This document shows, one piece after another, positions 1-10,300 of a stretch of 64,000 bases of DNA. A model generated the notes under the pieces. It searched no databases, was not told the origin of the DNA, and was given only the letters and a program-made list of their open reading frames with translations. Both the position numbers and the translations under genes were made by a program. The stretch covers positions 23,404,725 to 23,468,724 of the forward strand of contig NC_089318.1 in NCBI RefSeq assembly GCF_036669915.1. The letters run 5' to 3'. Origin of the DNA: Pocillopora verrucosa (Eukaryota; Cnidaria; Anthozoa; Scleractinia; Pocilloporidae). Position 1 is the stretch's first letter; the number at the start of each line of letters is the position of its first letter.

Positions 1-1234
1 TCATTACAGCTTTTACTTCACCTGAGTGGCACCTTGCATGGTCCTTAAGTATTCTGAAAGCGATAAAGACTTCATCACCAGTGGTCAGGGGTATAAGCGA
101 TGTTAAACTGAGGGCAAAAGTTCTGGGGAAACTAGAACCCTCCTTGTACATGTGAGGCCACTGTTGTGCAAGGGTCTCTGGCATAATTTCTTGCTTTCTC
201 ATCGTAAGGACAATGCCTTCATCAGTGTCTGAACTAGAACATTCCACTAGATCAGAACAGGTTTTAAGTAGTGGTACAGACTCATTGGCTGCTTTGCTAC
301 TTGAAACTGAAGAGACAGCTAGGTTTCTTGCACGACGACGCCTTTGCTTACCCACTTCAGGATTTTGATTTTTCTTGTTTGACTGTTTATGTTCTTCTCT
401 GGAATCTAAAAGGGAAGATCCTGCCTTGATTTCCTCCAAGTACTCCAAATGCATTTGGTGCATTTCTATATCATCACTAACAAGGAAATGCCTCTTTGAC
501 TGTACTGGATCAATCTGTTTCTCCCTCCAATTTTTGTTCAGAGAAGACCTTTCTTTGCCATAATGTGTTTGTAGAACTGGTTTAGATTTTTTCATGAGCA
601 TGTTCAGGTCAAGGCTTGAAGATCTGTCCAATTTCCCTCCAAAATCCTCCTCAAATTCACTGTCAAAGTCAGTTTCAACCAGATCGTCATCATAATCTTC
701 ATCATAATCTTCAAGTAAGCAATCAGTGGCGGAAGAAAAGTTACAACTATTTTTCTTCTTTTTTCCATGATGACCAGAGGGTTTCTTGGGTTGTTTCAAC
801 CATGATGCTGAGGGATTCGGGTAGGTTACCTCAAACCGAGATTTGATCTCCTCGTCGTCTCGAAGTAAATCTTTTGAGTGTGCTAACTTACATCTGGGTT
901 TGCGCGACGTGCCATTTTTGGAATTGAACACAGAGATGCAGTCTGCTCGAGTATGTTTCCTGCCGCTTGCGCTCGCAAAGCGCTCGACCAACACAAGTTC
1001 TTCATCGAATCCAGCGCTAACACAGCTGGTCTTGATTACTTCCGGAAGGAGCCAACGATTGTGTTTTCCCAGTGAGTAGGTAATCGCTTCTTCTACACGT
1101 TGATTTTCTTCCTGGAGCGAACTGACGCCTGGAGAGTGTATCAGAAGTCCTTCGACTCTTCCACCTTTGATCTGAGAAAACTTAGATCGAAAAGTTCGTC
1201 CTGTACGGCCTGATTTTCCACGTTTCCCCTCCAT
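1..1234 (-). CDS. RBR-type E3 ubiquitin ligase paralogue, N-terminal part (runs off window)
   Basis: An uninterrupted minus-strand reading frame runs from an ATG at 1234 to the window edge, 411 codons with no stop. Its N-terminal ~120 residues align throughout with those of the plus-strand gene starting at 2244. Shared blocks include EGLLIH, TYSLGK.NRWLLPEVIKT, VLVERF and K.LAH/RAKDLL, followed by RFEV.YP. The last visible part corresponds to the region before the RING in that neighbour, so a RING-IBR-RING module is expected beyond the edge; that is inference. The middle is acidic then basic low complexity, with Asp/Glu/Tyr repeats near 510-560. It lacks the DWGHDAN tandem repeat of its partner. 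A TATA box lies about 100 bp upstream of the ATG. The two genes are divergent paralogues from a local inverted duplication. Role by homology: ubiquitin transfer. Confidence 0.75.
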   Translation of the reverse strand, partial: MEGKRGKSGRTGRTFRSKFSQIKGGRVEGLLIHSPGVSSLQEENQRVEEAITYSLGKHNRWLLPEVIKTSCVSAGFDEELVLVERFASASGRKHTRADCISVFNSKNGTSRKPRCKLAHSKDLLRDDEEIKSRFEVTYPNPSASWLKQPKKPSGHHGKKKKNSCNFSSATDCLLEDYDEDYDDDLVETDFDSEFEEDFGGKLDRSSSLDLNMLMKKSKPVLQTHYGKERSSLNKNWREKQIDPVQSKRHFLVSDDIEMHQMHLEYLEEIKAGSSLLDSREEHKQSNKKNQNPEVGKQRRRRARNLAVSSVSSSKAANESVPLLKTCSDLVECSSSDTDEGIVLTMRKQEIMPETLAQQWPHMYKEGSSFPRTFALSLTSLIPLTTGDEVFIAFRILKDHARCHSGEVKAVM

Positions 1235-1330
1235 AGTTGAATGTCCTTCTTCTCAACCGTTGTCTATGAACTGATTATCTTTTAGAGTAAAGGGAAAAAA
1301 CTCAAACCTGATAAATAAGTCAAACATTTC

Positions 1331-1340
1331 TCTTTTATAG
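1331..1340 (-). promoter_or_regulatory. TATA box of the left RBR gene
   Basis: The minus strand reads TATAAAAGAG, a near-consensus TATA element about 97 bp upstream of the ATG at 1234. This would place transcription start near 1300-1310 and give a short 5' UTR. Confidence 0.5.
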
Positions 1341-2186
1341 ACGGTCAATTTAGCCATTGCGGTGTACGTCTCTGTGATGGTGTAATTCGGTGTTGTCCAT
1401 ATAAATTCATCTATGATTGGCTAAGAAATTTATCGTCCAATAATCTTATGCGTACTAATATGACTCCTTGCTCAGAATCCTATTTTTAGTAACATTCTTC
1501 TAAGAACACCGTTACGTGACATTTGTAGTGACATACTTGATTCAGTTGAGTTTGAAACTTATTGAAACAAATAAAAACATGAAAAATATACAAATACGTA
1601 GACATGAATCAACACACAAAAATACGTACGTAAGTCAATTAAGGACAAATGACTAATCAAAGTAGAAACGAAAGAAAAAAATAAATGAATTTAGGTAGAA
1701 ATATAATTACAATTTATTTTGAATTTTCAAAGCATAATCGAATAGAATTCAATTTGGACCCTGCAACACTCAGGTTTTTTCGTTTTAGTTAACAAAAGTA
1801 TAAATTCAGAGAGTGGTTCAACTCTAACAAACTGAAGCTTCGACGAAATCAAAACTTGTGTAATTCGTAATCCCCGCCAGCTTTCCTGAGTTATGTAAGG
1901 AAATTTAATCAATCGATCACAGGGAAAACCTGGAATGTGTTAAAATGTTTTTAAGAGTATTCTAGATACTAGTGAGCCAAATTTTGTTTTGGTGTTGTAC
2001 AAAACGTTTAGAGCTAAAAATAAATCACGAGTTGATAATACGAATCTTCTGATTGGATAATAAGTCAGCAGCCAATCGGAAACTTGCTTTCATCAAATCT
2101 TCACTTTTTGTTTACTTCTTACAGGGAAGTTGCACCACAGTTGCACTCACTAGTGTGAATTTTGCTTAATAATGGATTTTTGGAAG

Positions 2187-2196
2187 TATAAAAAGG
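2187..2196 (+). promoter_or_regulatory. TATA box of the right RBR gene
   Basis: TATAAAAAGG lies 57 bp upstream of the ATG at 2244. This is a good core-promoter match and predicts a 5' UTR of only about 25-30 bases. Confidence 0.55.
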
Positions 2197-2243
2197 GTTC
2201 GATTTACTCTAATAACCATTCAATATTTAGAGAAAACGGTTAG

Positions 2244-5200
2244 ATGTTAGAAGAAAAAGGAAAAATGGTTTGGAAATTTGGAAAATTCGGTGTTAACAAC
2301 GGACGAACTGTACGTTCGCGAAGTTCTCGGTCCAAAAGATCTGAGGGTCTTCTTATTCACACCACAGCTTTCCCTGAAGGAAGCCAAGATAAAACAGAGG
2401 TCACCACTTATTCGCTAGGCAAGCAAAATCGCTGGCTTCTTCCAGAAGTAATCAAGACAAATACCTCTGCTGAATTCGAGAAGGACGAGGTTGTTTTAGT
2501 GGAAAGATTCACCAATGATGGAAAGGTTCGTCCGGATTGTTTGTCAGTTTATAGCTCAAAGGATAACAAAACTCGAAAATCCAAGGGCAGATTGGCTCGA
2601 GCTAAAGACCTGCTGGTTGACTTTGAATATGCGAGCACACGCTTTGAGGTGAGTTACCCCAGTCCATTGAGACCATGGCAGAAAGAGAAACAGAGAAAGA
2701 GATCAAGGGTACGTTTCGAAACACGCAAGAAGTATTCTCGTTTCGATTGGAGTGAAGAGGAAGACTTCGAGGAGGTACATGAGGAAGATCTATCTCTCCA
2801 CTGTATCGAGGAGGATCTCAGTGAACACTGTCACTCAAACAGCATTATTAGATCTATCACAATGGATTTTGATTCTCATTTGAGAACATCCCCTAAAAGG
2901 AAATCGAATCTAATCGAAAAGATTAAGACTTCACAGCAAATAAAAAATACCATTAAAAGCACAAGACTTTTCTCACCTAAAAAGCAGTGCATTTATGTGG
3001 ACAGTGGAGATGATATGTACAATGCACATCAAGAACTTCTGACTCAAATCAGAGAGATGTCTGCATATAATAATGATTGTCATATTCCTAACTCGTATGA
3101 TGCCATTATGAATGACTGGGGTTATGATGTTAGTATGGTTGACTGGGGTCATGAAGCTAATACTGATGACTGGGGTCATAATGCCAATGCAGATGACTGG
3201 GGTCATGATGCTAATGTGGATGACTGGGGTCATGATGCTAATGTGGATGACTGGGGTCATGATGCTCATATGGATGACAGGGGTCCTGTTGCTAATATTG
3301 ATGATAGGGGTGCTGTGGCTAATATGGACGACAGGGGTGCTGTTGTTAATATGGATGACAGGGATCCTGTTCCTAATATGGATGAGTGGGGTCATGATGC
3401 TAATGTGGATAACTGGGGTCATGATGCTAACATGGATGATCAGGGCTGGAATTATGATTGGCGGGCACCAGTAAGAGGTGGCATGCACAGAGGAAGAGGG
3501 CGAGGAAGAGGGCGTAGAGGAGGACGAGGAAGAGGTAATTGGAGACATGGAAGACGAGGAGGTTTCCGACGATTCAATCCTAACTTGTCCTTAGAATTAA
3601 ACAATCCATCTTCAATAATTGGGAACAGTCATGGTAGTCAACACCAAGTACCTAGCACAGATATGACACCAAGATCTGACCTGCCTGGAAAATGTTTGGA
3701 ACCTTCATCAATAGATGTAATCCACCAGTACATTGCTCTTGTTCTTTCCCCAGAACAAACTAATCCTGCTCATCTAGAGGAAATGTGGGGTGAGAAGTAC
3801 CTTGAAGCAGAGAGTGTTCCAAGGGCATTTGCACTTAAGGTTATACCACTAACATCTCAGGACATCAATGGAGAAGTTTTTGTTCTTTTCCGACAGGGTC
3901 ACAGGCTGACTAACTGGTTTGCATCTGTCACTTGCAGTGAAGAACACACACATAAATCAGTGCTAACAGAGTTCATTTCTGAAATCAGGCTGAAGAGTGT
4001 CAGAAAGGATGTCTGTGGCCTTACTCTAGAGGATATTGTGAACACTGCTAGAAACTGCTTCTGCCTAAACACCAACAGTAAAGCAGACACAGCAGAACCC
4101 AGGCTACCCAAACTGTCTTTTGATGTCTTTGCAGACCTGCTTGGTTGGAAGTCTAAGGCCTTTACATTGGCGAAAGCACGTCAGGAGATAAAGATGTCCC
4201 TGGGGAAAGAAAAGTTCTTGTCAGAAAACCCTGAACCTCTGTTTAGTACTGAAATGGAGTGCGGGATATGTTTTATGGAACTCAGCTGTAATGGTAAGTA
4301 ACTCAAAGAGTAATTGATAACAACTGAAATGAGTTTCTGATGCTCAGACAAGGTCTGAGTTGTAATTTATGCTTGGTGTTTTGTTCTTTGCTTTTAGGGA
4401 AAAAAGAACAAATTAAATCTTTTCTTTGGCTTTTAAATTGTATTGTTGGCTTGCATTTTTCCATCAAATGAATCAGAAATGTATATCCTTCCTTAATTAA
4501 GTTATTTCTTTAATTAATTTCCTATCTAGTGCTTGATTACTTAAGTTAAGTTCAAACATTTTCAAACTTTTTGTAAAGACTTTCCACAAAGGTTTCAATT
4601 AAGCATGGTAAATCCAATACTTAATAGTTGTCACAATATCTAAAAAAAAGTATTACCTGAGCTACAATTTTACTCAATTATGAAAATTGGAAATAACTTA
4701 CCTAGGTGTAAAGCACCAGCACCACAGTATTTGCCTGTGAAAATGCAATGTAAAAAGTAGGCATCTACTTGTACTGATAAGTTACCATTATGACTAGTGA
4801 TTACGAGATTGAAGGTTCTTAAACTTTCTCCCTTAGATACTGATGTCTCCTCGACAACTTTGACCACCTGTGGTCACACATTCTGTAACAGTTGCTGGAG
4901 GACTCACTTAAAGACCCAGATTGATCTTGGCCAAATAAACCTGAGGTGCCCTGGGCATGAGTGTAGCACAACAGTTGATGATGTCACCTTAATGTTACTT
5001 GCACCATCACTTTATGGACGGCATATGGCAAAAAGGGTGGACACCATACTGGAAATATGCCCCAAGTGGAAATGGTGCCCAGCAGACCAGTGCAAGTTGG
5101 TTGTCAAGGCAACAATAGCAAAGGACTCCTCCAAGGTCTGTAGCTCTGAGCACAGTGGTAGTGTCCAGCCTTTGCCAGTGGCATGCCTCTGTGGTAACAC

Positions 5201-5990
5201 ATGGTGTTTCAAGTGCCAGGAAGATGCTCACTGGCCAGCTACTTGTGAGGAAGCCCAGGTGTTCAGAAAGAAACATGAACGGTATGCTAAGATGGTTGAA
5301 AACAGCAAAAAAGAGACCCTGATTACTAGTGTAGGGGTTAAAAACTGCCCATTTTGCAATTACCCAATACAGAAAGGTCTTGGATGTAATCACATGGTCT
5401 GTGGTCTCTGTGGTAAAGAATTCTGTTGGTATTGCCTGCAGATCTGGTCTTCCCATGGTGATGTTTGCAAGGGAGTTGTTGCATTGCGAGAGGTGGTGAT
5501 ACCAGTGAATACAAAACACTTGAGATCATATGAACACCATGCTGTGATGTGTCACTTGGCCAGGTCACCAGTCCAGATACAACAAACTTACAAAAAACTG
5601 GATAACCTTAAAAAACGACAACAGTTTTATGAGTCATGCTCATATAGATTTGACTCCAAAAAACCTTGGCCTAGTTCTACAAAAAGGCGTATGAGGGATC
5701 TATGTGATAGTGATATGTCACAAGATTTGCCACAAGTGTTTGGTTTTAAATTCCAGGCCCTTCTTGCCCTTGAAGGTTTGGCAATGGTGTTGAGCTTCAA
5801 GAGAGACTCTCCAAACAAGAGGGTAGCACTGGAATTTGAAAGACTGTTATTCATTGTGGAGAGATTGGATGACTTACTCCAAGACTTTGAGAAAGGTCTC
5901 AAACTTGAGACTTTGGAAAGAATGAAAAATTTAGTAGCATGTGGCAAGAAATGTCTGTGTGTTTTATATAGAAATACAAAAAGTGCATAA
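2244..5990 (+). CDS. RBR (RING-IBR-RING) E3 ubiquitin ligase with DWGHDAN repeats and RG-rich segment
   Basis: Two exons: 2244-4293 and 4837-5990 (donor G|GTAAGT, acceptor CCCTTAG|AT), joined in frame to give 1067 aa. The intron splits RING1, whose first cysteines C673/C676 (ECGIC) are in exon 1 and whose CGHTFCNSCW is in exon 2. The order is a conserved N-terminal block (~10-140), charged linker, twelve 9-residue DWGHDANx repeats (~290-397), an Arg-Gly-rich stretch (~408-440), RING1 (~672-725), IBR (~750-820) and RING2 (~854-890). RING2 carries GLGCNHMVC, where C867 is at the position of the catalytic cysteine of Ariadne-type RBR ligases. A helical C-terminal region follows. RBR enzymes form a thioester with ubiquitin before transfer to substrate. 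The RG-rich stretch suggests RNA or protein binding (inference). A second ATG at 2265 fits the paralogue's start equally well. An AATAAA lies at 6245. Confidence 0.85.
3111..3434 (+). repeat. In-frame 27-bp coding minisatellite, 12 copies
   Basis: Twelve consecutive 27-bp units (exactly 324 bp) encode variants of DDWGHDANV. The central copies are DWGHDAN, then four diverged DRG.VAN copies, then two more DWGHDAN copies. Every unit keeps the reading frame. The array also keeps the reverse strand open, which produces a long antisense frame (2973-3548) that is a shadow. Confidence 0.9.
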
Positions 5991-7308
5991 TTTCTTCTTG
6001 ATGTAAAATTAGGATTTCTGAAAATCTTGCTTTCTTATTTCCTTTTTTGGCATTCATTTAGTGTTTATCCTCAGGTGAAGTTTTCTCTATTTTAGAAAGC
6101 TGTGAACTGCCAGGAAAATGGAAAGTTTGTGGACTTATCCATACCTTAAGAGTTTTCCATCATTTTCAATTCTTGGAAATTGCTTCTTACTTGAATTGCA
6201 TGTAAATAGAAATGTTTATAAAGGTTAGTTTGATCAAATAACTAAATAAATTAAATTATTATAATGAAAATGAAAGAGTTTTTTTTTTATGTAGAAGTGG
6301 ACATGATAAACATAAGTATACTCTTCCCTCTAGTTTCTTGAAGTATGGAAGCCTAATTTTTTTAGAATGAAAGCACATCTGAAACTCATTCAGCACTCAA
6401 AGTATTTTCAGAGATGACTTTCCATTATGTAATAACATTGCAGAGTTTATGCCTCACAAAAAAATTCTGTGAAATCTTGGAACATTTTTCTTCCTCTTCA
6501 TGCAAATAGCACTGATTGTCATTGTGTTACCGGTAACCAACATTTCAAATCTTTGAACTTTGAACTTTACATGACATCTCCCGAAAAGTAAGAAGTCGAG
6601 GGCTGGGCCGGGAGAGGAGTATCGTTACAAGGTCAGTATGTGAGCAAATGCGCACGTATCCCTCACCTTACTCCACAACAGTCAACTGATTTGTCGTAGT
6701 ACCCTCCCTCCCCCCCCCTTGCTCTACAATTTCAAAGTGACAGGGTAAATTTCTCGATTGAAAACGCTTTAGCCATTAAGCAGTGGATGAAGGCAAATGA
6801 GCAGTCAATGATTTTTAAGAAGCTTTAAAATGGTCGGTAATAAAATATAACATCCAACAAATTTTGTGGCTCCTCGTATGTATAGATGAACGAAATTACG
6901 AATTACGCCGTTATTTCAACGCCGCTTTCCCACTCACTCCCATCCCCATGGACTTCTTTCTCTTTTGCGGCCGATTCGCAGTCAAGCCGAGGGTAATCTT
7001 GCCTGAAACGCAGGTGTACCCGGTAACTCAATTATTTTTCTTGAGCTTTGACTAAGCTCAAACAGTTCATTATTTGACCTTTTCTTCAAATCTCATGATG
7101 AACGCACTTCGCACTTTGGCCATCACGAGTTTGATGACTTACAATGAAAGTATTGCCGAAGACAAGACTCACCGGAAAGAACCGGAAGTTGACCTAACAC
7201 TTCTATTGTTCGTGGGCTCATGATCTGTCACAGGTCTTTCGTACCTCAGACAGTGTTTCATCGTTCGTTGGAAAGCTAGCTGCAAAGGAATTCTCTTACT
7301 GAGATGCG
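5991..7308. other. Intergenic stretch with no gene seen
   Basis: This holds the 3' UTR of the RBR gene (AATAAA at 6245-6250, about 255 bp after the stop) and the upstream region of the START gene. It is AT-rich, with a short poly-T and a C-tract near 6710-6718. No conserved protein segment was recognised. Confidence 0.5.
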
Positions 7309-10300
7309 ATGTTCTCGCTTTTATGCCTTCTGTATCTGTCGTTGATAAGTGTGTTTGTTGCATTCATCACTTATATTATTTTCTTCCGCAAGGTAAGCAA
7401 ATTTAAAATTGTTTTAAAAAGAGAATTTTAGACGGTCGAAGAGCAAGATCAGCTGAGCGCTGACAATGATACGGTAATTATACTTGTTCATGTGGCGTTT
7501 ACCTAAACTGATTTTTTTCCTTGCACTTTTCAGGGATCTATCCATGATAAAACTTCTGCACAGGAAAAAATAAAGTTCATCAAAAAGGTATCTGTTTTGT
7601 TGTTTTCTTTTTTTCTGGGGGTGAGAGATTTGTTAACTACTCGATCTGGTTCGATATTTTAACCCAGTACGCGGTTCTACAGTGTATTTTATTCGTCAGC
7701 ATATCAAGTGTCAAGCGCTCAACCATCTAAAACCCTCAGGTTATGTTTGTTGATTCAAAGAGACGTTCACGTGAAAAACAATAGAGCTTATGTCACTGTC
7801 AATGAATTTCTACGTGAAGGAAACTTAATTCATTGCTCGTTCAGGATACGTAAATGTGAGCTTTAACAGGCCGATGTTGCAAATTAGTTACAGTCATAAA
7901 TTATTAAGCCTTAAGGACAATATTACATCAATCGATCAATCGGTTTAGATTATCTAAATTTCACAAAACAAGCATCCAGAACAAAGAACAGTGGTGTAAT
8001 ATTTGAGCATGTAAATAGTAAGTAAACTTGAAGTGGTTCCGCAGTCATTAATTCGCCCAGACTTCAACTGTGTTTCTTTGTCACATTAATTCATTAATGA
8101 TCTGTACTTTGATATGACTTTTACTGACTTTTACAATATTCATAGAATTGGTAAACTTTTAGTGGAGTGGTAATATGATCCTCAGTGTTGTGGGTCTGAA
8201 AATAATTAAAGAATTTCAGTCTATTGCTTAGGGTTATTAATAAATTAATCTTTTTTTTTTGTTTGGGAATGTTTGTGATAAAAGGCCCTTGTATCTTATT
8301 AACAATAGATAAAAAAAAGGAGTTGTTGATTTTGCCATGTTTTGAATTTACTTGCACTGATTGTTCTATGGTAAATAAGGTGTGAAAACACCAAATATGG
8401 ATATACTAAAAAAATTGCTCCATAAATTTTGCTAAATGTTGATAAATCTTTTTGTTAGTTATATTTTGGAAGCTATTAGTATAAAATTATTTTCAGTTAG
8501 TTATGATTATTTCTGATATTGTTTTTAGAAAACATTTCAATCACAGAGCTTAGATATTGTTTTCAGGTTTGAATGGGTCATATTTTTAGAAATGATGACA
8601 ATTTTTTGTTGCCACACTAATCTTTATAATCATATGATACTTGGATCTAGTGATTCAGCAAGCTCAGTTTTGTGGATAATTTTTGAAGAACGTGGTCTTA
8701 CTCATGAGAAACATGAGAGACTTCAATCATAAATTTATGACTTCAAAGTAACATTTTTCTAACATTAATAAGTCATCATTCATCATTAATTTCTCTTAGT
8801 CTTGATTTTTTTAAAATCATTTTCCTAGCATGTTCCTCCCAAGGCCTCCAAAGGTTGGCAGCTGAAGTCTGTTGACAGTGGTTTGAGAATCTGGCAAAAG
8901 GACTTGGGAGGAAGTACCCCTCCCTGGATGTCAAGAATAATTTATGCATGTTCTGGAATCATTCCTGCATCCAAGCAGGTAGCTATTTAAGATGTACAAT
9001 TAGTACCTGTATGTAAAATAATTTTTACAATTGTTTATAGACTGTGTGATTTTATGAGTTACTCTTCAGTCTTATATTAGTATGTGTTAAATGAATTTTA
9101 CAGAAAGGCAAGGTAGGGTGGTATTTCTAGTGCTCCCTTTTAAATTTGGTACACCTATGTGAACCTCTCTATACAGAGAATTGAACATTTAGGAGAGTTT
9201 AAGTACCTGGGAGAGGAGTCCTTATTATAAACTGAGACTGGTATATTACCAACAGTAGTCATTATTAAATATCAATATTTTCTTGAGATATTATGTAATG
9301 TTATTGTTTGATGAGAGGAAGTTACATGTAGGCAATAAATCTAGTCTTTAATCATTTTTTATTATGAGTTTGTTATTTTTTTCAAAGAATTTATCTGACT
9401 ACATGTGGCTCTCTTGAATGTTACTGAATAGGAGGTGATGAAAGTCTTAAAGCAGCCTTTTCTATTATTGGAGTGGGATCCTTCAGTAAAGACTGTGTCG
9501 CAGGTTACAACCGGCAACAATCAGGATGTTGTGTCAGTTTCTTTTAACTGTAGCAGTTTTTTGGCAAGAGCTGTGCTTCAGTTGAGGGAAATGTTTGGTG
9601 GAGAGACGAAAGCAGTTTATTCAAGGCAAGTAAATTCTGAAAGTTTCAGTATCCTTTTATGTACAGGTGAATGTAGTCCGTAAATGAAAAAGATTCTTGA
9701 CTTGTAATCAGCTTGCTATTATGTCAACCTTTTCCTCACAAGATCTAATTGTGAATTCTCCCTTCTTGCATCTACGAATTTCCTTATAAATTAATTGCAA
9801 TAATTTGGTGTTTGATCAAGATATCAACTTCTACTGGATAAGTCTGAGTATTCTCATTACCTGTTTGCTGGATAATTTATGGATATTTTAAGGAGGAGTA
9901 ATATTTTGCCACTTATGGGAGTTAAAGGGCTAAATGATCTCTTGATCTTTCTGTTTGTCATTTTTAATTTGTGTTTAATATATATCATAGGCACTGGGAT
10001 ACAGACTTGAAAACAAAGTCTGAAGCATGGTTTGTTAGCTCATTCGTTGAACAAGTCATTCCAGCAGAAGGCTCCTTGTTGTCATGCTTCTTAGTGTCAT
10101 CTATGGACAATGGTAAGATGTCAATAATAAAATTAACCTTTCCACATATAGTTGATGTGTATATTGTAAGAGACATGGTGGTTTTTACATTTAGGCACAC
10201 TGAACTCTGGGAGGAGGAGTCCTGGGTCCAACCCTAGCCTGGGTTATTGAGTTATTTTTCTGGGTGCCGGACACTTTACCCTGATGAGATCTCTTTCCAT

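Larger units (their letters stand above)
1235..2243. promoter_or_regulatory. Shared intergenic region of the divergent RBR pair
   Basis: This 1-kb interval separates the two start codons. It carries a TATA box at each end, oriented outwards, and is AT-rich in between. A GAAACGAAAGAAA stretch near 1665-1677 resembles an interferon-regulatory-factor type site, but the GAAA spacing does not match the classical two-base ISRE spacing. No coding signal is seen. Confidence 0.45.

Noticed and set aside
2973..3548. 191-codon minus-strand frame opposite the RBR gene
   Set aside because: It is the mirror of the in-frame 27-bp repeat, which lacks stops on the reverse strand; its translation is just a repeated ...PVIHISIMT pattern.
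9626..9634. Alternative GT donor for START-gene exon 4 (CAA|GTAAAT)
   Set aside because: It leaves phase 0, and the following exon would then stop after ten codons; the GC donor gives the conserved frame.
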